This document shows positions 29,701 through 37,800 of a stretch of DNA of 64,000 nucleotides, piece by piece. Both the position numbers and the translations under genes were made by a program. Within the stretch, counting starts at the first letter, position 1, and each line of letters opens with the position of its first letter. The notes beneath the pieces were generated by a model. That model did not search any database. It saw only the letters and a program-made list of their open reading frames with translations, and was not told the DNA's origin. The stretch covers positions 1 to 64,000 of the forward strand of contig JBAXTE010000019.1 of NCBI GenBank assembly GCA_037130365.1, in the 5' to 3' direction. The DNA is from JBAXTE01 sp037130365. Its GTDB lineage: Bacteria > Bacteroidota > Bacteroidia > Bacteroidales > WCHB1-69.

Positions 29701-31197
29701 ATTTTGTGTGTTTGAATACGGACTGGTACATGCTAAAGTGCCCGCATCTATTGGACAATTAATGTTTTCTCCGACAGTGGGTGGTGTTGCTGTTGGTCCT
29801 ACAACATTTGACCATACGGTGCACCCATTGCCGACAATTCTAGCATGTACATATAACCCAGCAGATCCACCAGGACCCCAATTTACAGTATTTACGCTAC
29901 CTTGCCCCCAATTTGTCCATGGACCAGAAGCTGATGCCCAACTATATTCCCAGTCTTCTACAGTTCCACTATTTCCAGATAGCGAAAACACATACGTGCT
30001 CCCACAAGTTGGATTTGTAAGGCTCATTGTACCAGCTGATGGTGGAGAAATAACGTTAACAGTTACTAGCTGTGCGGGTCCACAAGATCTGCCAGCATCC
30101 CAGCAATAACCATCGGCATCAGAATTTCTGACATGAAATAAGTAAGAACCAGGAGTGTTAAGAGTATACGTATAGCTTGATTGGTTGCAATATGAGCCTG
30201 CAAATAAATCCCAAGAACTTCCTCCGTTTGAAGATCCCCAATAACACATATTGCCGGAACTACCTCCACTGGAAGAAATTGTAAAAGCAACACCTGGGCA
30301 TACATTTATTGAACCTGTTGCTCCATTGGCATAAATGGTATTATCAATGATTGTAGGATTAAAGCAAGAAATACCCAAATCAAATCCTGCACCAACGACT
30401 GACCCATCAGAAGTAAACATAACTGTAAGTGCACCTGAGGCATCTGTTGAATAAATTGCAGGCACAGTTTGAGTTCCAGAATTTCGATATAATTCAGTTC
30501 CCCCAGTACCAACTCCATTATAAATAGTTAAATAATCCCAATTTGCTTCACTCACAAGTGATCCAGAAACCTTAATTTTATTCCCTGCAACAGCTGGATA
30601 TAATACAGTATATCCATTTGCACTACTAGCATAATCTCCACTTCCACCACCATGGTCATAAATATTCCCAGAACAAGTTGTATAAGTATTGTTTCCAGAA
30701 AATGGGACCATAATTGGAGCTACACAAGAACCACTATAAGTAACACTTGCATTTAATCCAGAATATTCCACACTGCCATCAGATGTAAAACCAACAGTAA
30801 GGGTCTCGCCTGCTGATCCAGTATATGTAAATGTGCTATTTCCATTATAAGTGGCTAATAAAGATCCTCCAGTACCACTACCAGAGTATATTCTAATATA
30901 ATCATAACCAGATTCGGTATCATATGATCCAGAAATTGTTATCACAGCATTATCTGCAGAATTTAAAACTGTATAACCACTTGCACTTGAAGAATACGTA
31001 CCTCCACATCCAGCATGAGTGCATAATGTTGTGTTGGTTCCACAATCTATAGAATTACTGCCAGAAAATGGGATTAATGTTTGTGAAAACAATTGCAACG
31101 TAGTTGCAAAAATGAAAATAAATATTAAGATTAAAGTTCGAAAAATTTGAGAAAATCCAATTTTTACTTTGGGTGCTAAGTTGGTATTACTCTTCAT
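20764..31197 (-). CDS. Giant T9SS-secreted multidomain adhesin-like protein (3477 aa)
   Basis: Predicted surface or secreted protein exported by Sec then T9SS. An N-terminal signal (TLILIFIFIFATTLQLFSQ) is followed by two CUB-like domains (about residues 40-275), Ig/PKD-like segments, and a PPC-like domain (about 500-590). Three glycine-rich modules (about 1285-1550, 1720-1995, 2070-2330) each begin YRxHxYT.. with VLVVAGGGGG, and end IVxxRYP followed by a Big-like WSSSN..VATVxPS segment. Seven tandem 82-residue Ig-like repeats follow (about 2380-2960). The last ~430 residues include a WWHVTDATNHVILS domain and a type A sorting domain (VPNPFKEKISI..PGIYLLRL). That C-terminal module is almost identical to that of the gene at 31831-41931. 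A probable promoter lies about 370 bp upstream. The ligand is unknown. Confidence 0.88.
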   Translation of the reverse strand: MKSNTNLAPKVKIGFSQIFRTLILIFIFIFATTLQLFSQTLIPFSGSNSIDCGTNTTLCTHAGCGGTYSSSASGYTVLNSADNAVITISGSYDTESGYDYIRIYSGSGTGGSLLATYNGNSTFTYTGSAGETLTVGFTSDGSVEYSGLNASVTYSGSCVAPIMVPFSGNNTYTTCSGNIYDHGGGSGDYASSANGYTVLYPAVAGNKIKVSGSLVSEANWDYLTIYNGVGTGGTELYRNSGTQTVPAIYSTDASGALTVMFTSDGSVVGAGFDLGISCFNPTIIDNTIYANGATGSINVCPGVAFTISSSGGSSGNMCYWGSSNGGSSWDLFAGSYCNQSSYTYTLNTPGSYLFHVRNSDADGYCWDAGRSCGPAQLVTVNVISPPSAGTMSLTNPTCGSTYVFSLSGNSGTVEDWEYSWASASGPWTNWGQGSVNTVNWGPGGSAGLYVHARIVGNGCTVWSNVVGPTATPPTVGENINCPIDAGTLACTSPYSNTQNNGSFANDYGQASGDIFYKFTLSSTQTVQIKTCGSGFDTYLSLLDNAGNVITINDDDNSNCANNESFISTSLAAGTYYVVSEGFSSYTGNINTQISIIDATPPSHDNVTVNSNCWTTDGSHDYTITMVSSDPSGFGGAYGIMALINYQGANAGQHGGYFSWHPSSYVYAGDHVVASGGGYASKYDGGYGQNTSTLINCSTSLSGIQRTVVFTIRPNTNFPQLAENDVSMYTTDACGNAYGWTNWETNFSSATGSNAGTITGVPASICNGSNVTYTLSGYNGTFIRFQYQWNSTSGGWTDWGGTNPYVWTSGNPGNTLYVRGVVSIGNCTSYSSPVSTYVTPYPSGGSISGNSTPCPYSTNTYTVSGVSNATGYTWTVPSGASINSGQGTTSISVTFGSTRGNITCAPANGSCVGADITSYIDIDPTSPTYIGTSVSNANYVSGTNYFVKNGGTSYINIQHSDNCSSSTQYLELTQQPNNLFGSWSLPNIKSYANPNGVAQNGYFTSFVDGLVDNSLLDIQNSQCVSTGNCNVDVNGKWQIVAGSGASTRYHITVYMYDQMGQGVGYTDSGLDLWLDNTLPSTPGTPTTGNGGLNSQTWTTSGSSDGESGVNGSGYEWEWSYDNSVWNTWFTGSTSNSGTWVCDKSVFIRVRSKDNVGNVSAWSSSGNASTSTSSTPPVSISGTTSICSGGSTVLTAVGGTDGTGASYQWYADACGSGSALSTSNSLTINNLASTTSYFVRRTGTCATTACAGTTVTVNSLSNAPSVSGLSSVCVGSSIPLTVSTPQPTGGSIATSGGYRIHTYTGVGSSSFEIPTGFSFNKVEVLVVAGGGGGGWDVGGGGGGGGLIYNTLTVSPSSIPVSVGAGGLGSTSGGGGTALSGGNSIFGSLTAIGGGGGGNWSTGVGGSGGSGGGATSNVSGGGGTATIGQGFAGGASANNTSNINLYSGASGGGGAGQAGGNGTSSGWSSNSTTYGYGGNGLQFSISGTPTYYAGGGGSSDDNGINWGRGGLGGGANGNSNNATANTGGGGGGGGLPSNSGGNGGSGIVIVRYPDVPAGSWSSSNNLVATVEPSTGVVTGVAGGTASIIYTITVNGCATQTSKEITVNTSSVSPTSISGTTTICSGGSTTLTSVGGSNGSGASYQWYADGCGLGSVLSTSSTLDISGLTSTTSYFVRRTGTCSTTACAGTTVTINTLTTTPVIAGESSICVGTTTTFSSNIPMPTGGSIGTLGGYRTHTYTGIGSSTFEVPTGFSYDKVELLVVAGGGGGGGSTAGGGGGGGVIYSTYAISSGASYSVTVGTGGIGGRKSDDGSVNNTNGDNSSFGTYTAIGGGYGFSGKPTGSRIANSGGSGGGAGYYSGNDITINSPGSGTANQGYSGGTIVNTSCWGGAGGGGAGGAAGSNTTLETRYGGIGLQYSISGVNTYYGGGGGGGVCDANPASLGGLGGGGNGGSGAPNLAQSGTPNTGGGGGGGGYYQSGTGGGSGGSGIVVIRYPNITPGTWSSSNTSVATVDPSSGVVSGVAGGTANIIYTITVNGCPTSVSRAITVKSSYTMAPITGTTSICKNGTTTLSTSFPTGGTITSSNSYRIHSYTSSGSFITPVLNNYEVLVVAGGGGGASGGGGSGGILYNSNYALSAGSASVIIGNGGTGGSALLGGAIRTNGENSQFSALTAIGGGAGGTNDALTSANSGGSGGGGGSTSTVNTNGGLGTVNQGYAGGTVSSTKSSPYASAGGGGAGSYGNPPISSSISGNGGVGFPYNFTGSNIYYAGGGGGGTWSNGTHGIGGIGGGGSGAYPNGIAGTANSGGGGGGGCGGGSGTGGNGGSGIVIVRYPDVTAGSWSSSNTDVATVDPSTGIVTGISSGTSTITFSYTCGSLVSSASTLVTVKNDVGITSATATTSPICAASTTTVTANGVVGTNAVVTWYTGSGGTGINLGSGTTKTVGPGTYYAQVTGDCGTAVEASVTVASKINVGITSATADASPICAASTTTVTANGVTGTNAVVTWWSATGGTGTNLGTGTTKTFGPGTYYARVTGDCGSAVETSVTVVSKINVGITSATADASPICAASTTTVTANGVTGTNAVVTWWSATGGTGTNLGTGTTKTFGPGTYYARVTGDCGTAVEASVTVVSKINVGITSATADASPICTASTTTVTANGVVGTNAVVTWYTGSGGTGINLGSGTTKTVGPGTYYAQVTGDCGTAVEASVTVASKINVGITSATADASPICAASTTTVTANGVVGTNAVVTWWSATGGTGTNLGTGTTKTFGPGTYYARVTGDCGSAVETSVTVVSKINVGITSATADASPICAASTTTVTANGVTGTNAVVTWWSATGGTGTNLGTGTTKTFGPGTYYARVTGDCGTAVEASVTVVSKINVGITSATATESPICAASTTTVTANGVTGTNAVVTWWSATGGTGTNLGTGTTKTFGPGTYYARVTGDCGTAVEASVTVATQQQSISLSSGTQSPTVCNGIAIPNIVLAVGGSSTGASITIGSFPSGVTGSYSGGNYTITGSPSVAGSFPYTITTSGLCPTAEISGTITVNNNPSITIKARCINTGRSVELIGGSGSGVYNLFEQQLPLISQDSNVFEVSFGQTKIFRLRDNNGCWSPDSSYSTQIAPTEITGGASSGTCIVKGINSWWHVTDATNHVILSIDDNTSNLGEITATSYVEATTNVYHQTYYLKRHFKITSQNTPTSPVTLRLYFTDEELNELITNSKLNVNVEDDVNDLSNLKVTRYSGVNEDNDYSNNDTTCGACFTVYTPSTGVDMGANYVQITVPGFSEEWIHGGTNNTSILPIELMTFKPECLGKNAFIRWITASEINNNFFVLERSENGVDYQSIAQIQGAGNSSEILEYSYLDTQKPEGLVYYRLKQVDFNGVIHTYNPVPLSCKNESMALRVVPNPFKEKISIIGSLPNETQIELFNGKGGRVYSESKNIVNSTELDLNFLAPGIYLLRLTELNGVVHQFRLVRN
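22320..24055 (-). repeat. Array of seven 246-bp coding repeats
   Basis: Seven tandem in-frame copies encode the 82-residue unit INVGITSAT..SPICAAST onward, ending with TYYARVTGDCG.AVE.SVTV. Units 1-3 and 4-6 share the same pattern of variants (WYTGSGGTGINLGSG then two WWSATGG types), so a three-unit, 738-bp block was duplicated. For example 22562-22965 is identical to 23300-23703. Each unit keeps two Cys, likely a disulfide in an Ig-like fold. Confidence 0.9.
24200..27345 (-). repeat. Three glycine-rich coding modules with GGC/GGT runs
   Basis: Three related modules (about 27340-26540, 26040-25210, 24990-24210) code for Gly-rich sequence. On the plus strand they appear as runs of CCG/CCA triplets, including (CCG)7 near 24272-24291. 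Each codes for a YYxGGGGGG segment and closes with GGSGIVIVRYP or a close variant. The triplet runs keep the frame if they change length. Confidence 0.8.
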
Positions 31198-31568
31198 CAG
31201 TATTTTGTTTTTTGTTTTGATAATTTTCTAAATAAAATTTAGAGTGAAATGAATATCTTTATTTTTTAATATAATTCTGTAAATTGAAATTTTTTGAGAA
31301 CATGGACTAAAAAATCCAATAATTTCTTTAGCCCATAATGCTCTGTTAAAAAAAATAATTATTGATAATTTACTTTTAATGGACTGTTTCAAAAAATAAA
31401 AATCATGATTTGATATAACTCTAGGCTGTTTAATATAGCTTAAAGCAAAATTGTTGGATATAAAGGTCGGAATATGTGTATGTATTCTAATACTTACACA
31501 CATATATATACTTAAAACAAATATCAATACACCCATTTCTATTACTTAATTTCCCCCAATATTCTGTG

Positions 31569-31594
31569 CAAATATAATTAATTATATTAACAAA
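31569..31594 (-). promoter_or_regulatory. Candidate Bacteroidota promoter of the 3477-residue adhesin gene
   Basis: Read on the minus strand: TTTG (31594-31591), 14-nt spacer, TATATTTG (31576-31569), matching the -7 consensus TAnnTTTG. Transcription from here gives a leader of about 365 nt. The same arrangement with the same spacer lies upstream of the paralogue at 42229-42254, including a nearby downstream GGGG run. The spacer is shorter than the usual ~19 nt. Confidence 0.5.
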
Positions 31595-31772
31595 TTTAAT
31601 TAATTATATTTTTATTTTAAATTTTACAACGGATTAATAATTAAGACTATAGATGTTTTTTTAATGATATTTTATTACGAGAAATTTAATATTAAATTGG
31701 TAAAAAATAACAGCATATCTAATATTATGTAAATTGCTAATTCTGAAAAGTATTCAAATTAACAATGAAATC

Positions 31773-31827
31773 ATATGTCAATATTTCCAAAGCCAAATTC
31801 TCATTGGTTTTGGAAATATTGACATAT
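31773..31827 (-). terminator. 24-bp hairpin 3 bp after the stop of the 3366-residue adhesin gene
   Basis: Arms 31773-31796 and 31804-31827 pair over 24 positions (19 perfect outer pairs, one G-T-type mismatch nearer the loop), with a 7-nt loop ATTCTCA. It begins 3 bp beyond the minus-strand stop codon. Termination and/or mRNA 3'-end protection is the likely role. Confidence 0.7.
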
Positions 31828-31830
31828 CAA

Positions 31831-34800
31831 TCAATTTCTAACAAGTTTAAACTGATGAACAATCCCATTTAATTCGGTTAATCGAAGTAGATAGATTCCT
31901 GGTGCTAAAAAGTTCAAATCTAATTCGGTGCTGTTTACAATATTCTTTGATTCTGAATAAACTCGTGCACCTTTTCCGTTGAATAGTTCGATTTGTGTTT
32001 CGTTTGGCAAAGAGCCAATTATCGAAATCTTTTCCTTAAATGGATTAGGGACTACTCTTAGAGCCATTGATTCATTTTTGCAACTCAGTGGCACTGGATT
32101 ATAAGTGTGAATTACTCCATTAAAATCTACTTGTTTTAATCGATAATAAACAAGTCCCTCTGGTTTTTGAGTATCTAAATACGAATATTCTAGAATCTCT
32201 GAACTATTCCCAGCACCTTGAATTTGAGCTATCGATTGATAATCAACACCATTTTCACTTCGTTCAAGAACAAAGAAGTTATTATTGATTTCACTTGCCG
32301 TGATCCATCGAATAAACGCATTTTTGCCCAAACATTCTGGTTTAAAAGTCATCAATTCAATGGGTAATATTGAGGTGTTATTGGTTCCGCCATGAATCCA
32401 TTCTTCACTAAATCCAGGGACTGTAATCTGAACATAATTTGCACCCATGTCTACTCCTGTTGAAGGAGTGTAAACCGTAAAACAAGCTCCACAGGTTGTG
32501 TCGTTATTTGAATAAATGTTATCTTCATTTACACCAGAATAACGAGTGACTTTTAAATTACTTAAATCGTTTACATCATCTGCTACATTTTGATTTAGCT
32601 TCGAATTAGTAATTAACTCATTAAGTTCTTCGTCGGTAAAATATAGCCTTAAAGTTACTGGTGAAGTAGGCGTATTTTGCGATGTAATCTTAAAATGTCG
32701 TTTCAAATAATAAGTTTGCTTATAAACACTTGTAGTTGGTTCTACATATGAATTTGCAGTAATTTCTCCTAAGTTGCTTGTATTATCATCAATAGACAAT
32801 ATTACATGATTTGAAGCATCAGTAACATGCCACCAACTCCCTACTCCTCTCACTATACAAGATCCTGAAGTGGCAGTAGTTGCAATATCTGAAGGCGTAG
32901 AAGGTGCTACATACGAAGCCCAACTCGAGGTGCAACCTCTGTTATCGATTACTCTAAAGTCTCTAGTGTTATTAAATGGCACTGCAAAAACATTAGAAGC
33001 TTGAGAAACAGATGGCGATTGTTGTTCGAATGTTGAATAAGTCAAAGATCCTCCAGCACCAACAACCTCAATTTTTCTTCCCAAATTATCGTTGCAAAGC
33101 GCTTGTATTGTTGATGTTGGCAAAGAATATGCATTTGCTAAACCTGAGTTAACCCAATTCCCAACACACGATGATTCCGAATTCCGTGAACGAACATATA
33201 CAGAAACTGTTTGAGGAGCCGTTAACGATGCGGTAGTGTATTGATATGGAACTGAAGCATCGGTAGCTGATACAGACGTTCCGCCATCTATTGAAAACTC
33301 AACTGCATCAGCATTATTACCAACATTAGCTGTTAAGGTAACTGTGCCATTCCCACAAACAGAATTTGGAAGTATTGTAGCTGCAGTAATTGCTTTATCA
33401 ATCACATTCAACACATAGTTTCCAGTTGCTCCACCAAGTTGATAACTTCCTACAGAAATATAATATACGGTTCCATTTACGGTACACATGGTAAGACTAG
33501 ATTTGCCTAAGCTACAAGCAGCATCTAATCCTTCATCGTTCGAGATTTGTTCAGTCATGGATCCACAGCTTCCAGTGTAAACGTGAAGCTCGGTATCAAA
33601 GTTTGTTAAATCATCGCAAGTATTTATTGCCACTTGATTTCCATTACCTGTAAACTTATACCACACATTATAATCATGAGCACCACTTGAACTTGCTCCA
33701 ACTGGCGGTGTATCATTTAATGCACAATTTGTTGATTTTACACCACTGGAGTATGGGAATGAGCTAATTACTGTTGCATCTGCACATAAATCATTTTCAG
33801 GTGCTGGAATCACAGTTACAATTATAGAAGCACAACTGGTGGTATTACAGGTACCAGCAGCTCTAGCATAATAAGTAGTTGTTGACGCTGGATTAACACT
33901 AATACTCAAACCTGTTCCTGCAGGAGCTCCTCCACACGAAGCGGTAAACCAATTCCAAGTTGCCCCAGCTCCCAAGCTACCACCAACTATGGATAACACT
34001 TTTGATGTTGCACCACAAGTGCTATTGTTTGTTGCCGAAATTGATGTTGGTGCGGTTGATTCTGTATTTAATACCACCGTTACCGATGCTTCTGCCGCAG
34101 TGCCGCAATCGCCAGTTACTCGAGCATAATATGTGCCCGGACCAACTAGTTTTGAAGTTCCAGTTCCATAATTTGTTCCTGTTCCACCAGTTGCCGACCA
34201 CCAAGTTACCACAGCGTTTGTTCCAGTAACACCATTTGCAGTTACCGTTGTAGTGGAAGCAGCGCAAATTGGACTTGCATCAGCAGTTGCAGATGTTATT
34301 CCGACATTTATTTTAGAAGCAACCGTTACCGATGCTTCCACCGCAGAACCGCAATCGCCTGTTACTCGAGCATAATATGTGCCCGGTCCAAAGGTTTTGG
34401 TTGTTCCAGTTCCTAAATTTGTTCCAGTTCCACCAGTTGCCGACCACCAAGTTACAATAGCATTTGTTCCAGTAACACCATTTGCAGTGACTGTTGTTGT
34501 AGATGCAGCACAAATTGGACTTGTTGCAGCAGTTGCAGATGTTATTCCGACATTTATTTTAGATGCAACCGTTACCGATGCTTCAACTGCAGAACCGCAA
34601 TCGCCCGTTACTCGAGCATAATATGTTCCCGGACCAAAGGTTTTGGTTGATCCAGTTCCTAAATTTGTTCCAGTTCCACCCGTTGCCGACCACCAAGTTA
34701 CCACAGCGTTTGTTCCAGAAACCCCATTTGCGGTGACTGTTGTTGTAGAAGCAGCGCAAATTGGACTTGCATCAGCAGTTGCAGATGTTATTCCGACATT

Positions 34801-37800
34801 TATTTTAGAAGCAACCGTTACCGATGCTTCCACCGCAGTTCCGCAATCGCCCGTTACTCGTGCATAATATGTGCCTGGGCCAACTGTTTTGGTTGTTCCT
34901 GTACCAAGATTAGTTCCAGTACCACCTGTTCCGGTATACCAAGTTGTGACTGCATTTGTTCCAACAACTCCATTTGCAGTGACCGTTGTAGTAGAAGCAG
35001 CACAAATTGGACTTGTAGCAGCAGTTGCTGATGTTATTCCAACATTTATTTTAGATGCAACCGTTACCGATGCTTCCACCGCAGTGCCGCAATCGCCAGT
35101 TACTCGAGCATAATATGTGCCCGGTCCAAAGGTTTTGGTTGATCCAGTTCCTAAATTTGTTCCAGTTCCACCCGTTGCCGACCACCAAGTTACCACAGCG
35201 TTTGTTCCAGAAACCCCATTTGCGGTGACTGTTGTTGTAGAAGCAGCGCAAATTGGACTTGCATCAGCAGTTGCAGATGTTATTCCGACATTTATTTTAG
35301 AAGCAACCGTTACCGATGCTTCCACCGCAGAACCGCAATCGCCTGTTACTCGAGCATAATATGTGCCCGGTCCAACGGTTTTGGTTGTTCCAGTTCCTAA
35401 ATTTGTTCCAGTTCCACCTGTTCCGGTGTACCAAGTTACAACAGCGCTTGTTCCAACAACTCCATTTGCGGTGACAGTTGTTGTAGAAGTAGCACAAATT
35501 GGACTTGCTGCAAATGTGGCAGATGTAATTCCAACATTGATTTTTGATGCAACCGTTACCGATGATTCCACTGCAGAACCACAATCGCCCGTTACTCGTG
35601 CATAATATGTCCCTGGACCAACGGTTTTAGTTGTTCCTGTCCCTAAATTTGTTCCAGTTCCACCCGTTGCCGACCACCAAGTTACCACAGCGTTTGTTCC
35701 AGAAACCCCATTTGCAGTGACTGTTGTTGTAGATGCAGCACAAATTGGACTTGTTGCAGCAGTTGCTGAGGTTATTCCGACATTTATTTTTGATGCAACC
35801 GTTACTGATGCTTCTACCGCAGAACCGCAATCGCCCGTTACTCGAGCATAATATGTGCCTGGGCCAACAGTTAATGGATTACTCGTGCCTAAGTTTGTTC
35901 CTGTTCCACCTGTTCCAGTGTACCAAGTTACAACAGCGCTTGTTCCAACAACTCCATTTGCGGTGACAGTTGTTGTAGAAGTAGCACAAATTGGACTTGC
36001 TGCAAATGTGGCAGATGTAATTCCAACATTTATTTTAGATGCAACCGTTACCGATGCTTCCACTGCAGAGCCACAATCGCCAGTTACTCTTGCATAATAT
36101 GTGCCTGGGCCAACAGTTTTGGTTGTTCCCGTTCCTAAATTTGTTCCAGTTCCACCAGCTCCGGTGTACCAAGTTACAACAGCGCCTGTTCCAGTAACTC
36201 CATTTGCGGTGACTGTAGTTGTAGAAGTAGCACAAATTGGACTTGCTGCAAATGTGGCAGATGTAATTCCAACATTGATTTTAGAAGCAACCGTTACCGA
36301 TGATTCCACCGCAGAACCACAATCGCCCGTTACTCGAGCATAATATGTGCCTGGACCAACTGTTTTGGTTGTTCCAGTTCCTAAATTTGTTCCAGTTCCA
36401 CCCGTTGCTGACCACCAAGTAACCACAGCGTTTGTTCCAACAACTCCATTTGCAGTTACCGTTGTAGTGGAAGCAGCACAAATTGGGCTTGTTGCAGCAG
36501 TTGCTGAGGTTATTCCAACATTTGTTTTTAAAGAAATTGTGACAGTATTCGTTGATGTGCATCCATTTGGAGAACTTGCAGTAACGGTATAAGTTGTAGT
36601 TGAAGATGGTGATGCGGTAACAATTGCGGCCGCAGTAGTATTCAATCCCGTAGAAGGAGACCATGAAAAAGCCGTTTGTATTGGAGCTGCTGATGCAACC
36701 CAAGAAGGTGAACCAACAATTGAACAAGATGCAGTTAAACTCCCCATAGAACTTGTGGCAGTTCCTGAACTTTCATCAAAACGCCAGTAACCCTTCAATC
36801 CTGAAGTACCAGGTGCAACAGTCGTGTTCATTGTTGCTTGAATTTCGGGTTGTGTACGTGCAACGTTCCAAACTCTAACTTCATCAATTAAACCATTATA
36901 CCCTTGTGTACTAGCGTAACCTTTCCCAATAGTTACATCATTTGCACCAGCAACTGCAGCTGGATATGAAGCGGCAACCGATGTAGAAAGGACTCCATTG
37001 ATATACCATCGAAGTTGCATTGAGGATAAATCTCTGACTATTGCAACATGTGTCCATTGGTTTAAGGGAATTACTCCACTTCCATGTCCTTGATAGGTAG
37101 CCCCATTATTGCCATCTGTTCCATAAAAATAGGTTATCGAACCATTAGTCTCTTGAGTAATTGTACCTTCTCCAGCATAAGCTTTATTATATGGATTGTA
37201 TCGATATGAAAAGTCAAAAGGCTTAAGCCACATTTCAATTGTTTGGTTTCCAGTAATTTTTAAATCTGAAGGATTTCCAACATTTACATATTGACCAGTG
37301 GCGTTAAAACTTAATGCATTTCCAGATACATTATCAGATGCTGTTAAATTCACCGAACTTCCCGGACAAATTGTAGTGGATCCACTTGGTGTTATGGTTG
37401 GAACTGCTGGGGATTCAATTGAAATTCTCACACTTGAACATGCAGTGGTGTTACAGGTTCCCTCAGCACGAACAAAATAAGATGTACTTGACGAAGGGCT
37501 AACTGATATTGTAGGTCCTGTACCAACTACACTACCACCACAGCTTCCAGAATACCATTTCCATGATGCTCCAGTTCCCAAACCATCATTAGAGTCGAAA
37601 CCTTTTAAGAGTTGTGCAATTGTCGGTTCTGTTCCATCGCACATATCAATTCTAGGATATGCAAACTGTAATCGGGTAGTTGCATCTGAACAATAAAAAT
37701 GATATGCTCTTTGTCGAAGTTGGGTTGTAGTAGCCGCAAATTTTACATCTGGACCTACATTACAGCCATTATTCTCATGTACCTTTCCTGAACTTACAGT

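Larger units (their letters stand above)
31198..31830. other. Leader and promoter region between the two giant genes
   Basis: This 633-bp AT-rich region holds the long 5' leader and promoter of the gene to the left and the terminator hairpin of the gene to the right. An open frame at 31228-31536 (-) has low-complexity, Ile/Phe/Lys-rich translation and lies in the leader, so I do not call it a gene. Confidence 0.5.

Noticed and set aside
31228..31536. 102-codon open frame upstream of the 3477-residue adhesin gene
   Set aside because: Translation is AT-driven and low-complexity, no homology recognised, and it lies in the predicted leader.
22320..36527. CRISPR-like regular repeats
   Set aside because: The 246-bp unit is coding, contiguous and in frame, with no spacers and no cas genes.
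22409..36592. Many 70-80 codon open frames antisense to the adhesin repeats
   Set aside because: They recur at 246-bp spacing because the coding repeat does; their Pro/Val-rich translations are shadows of the sense repeats.
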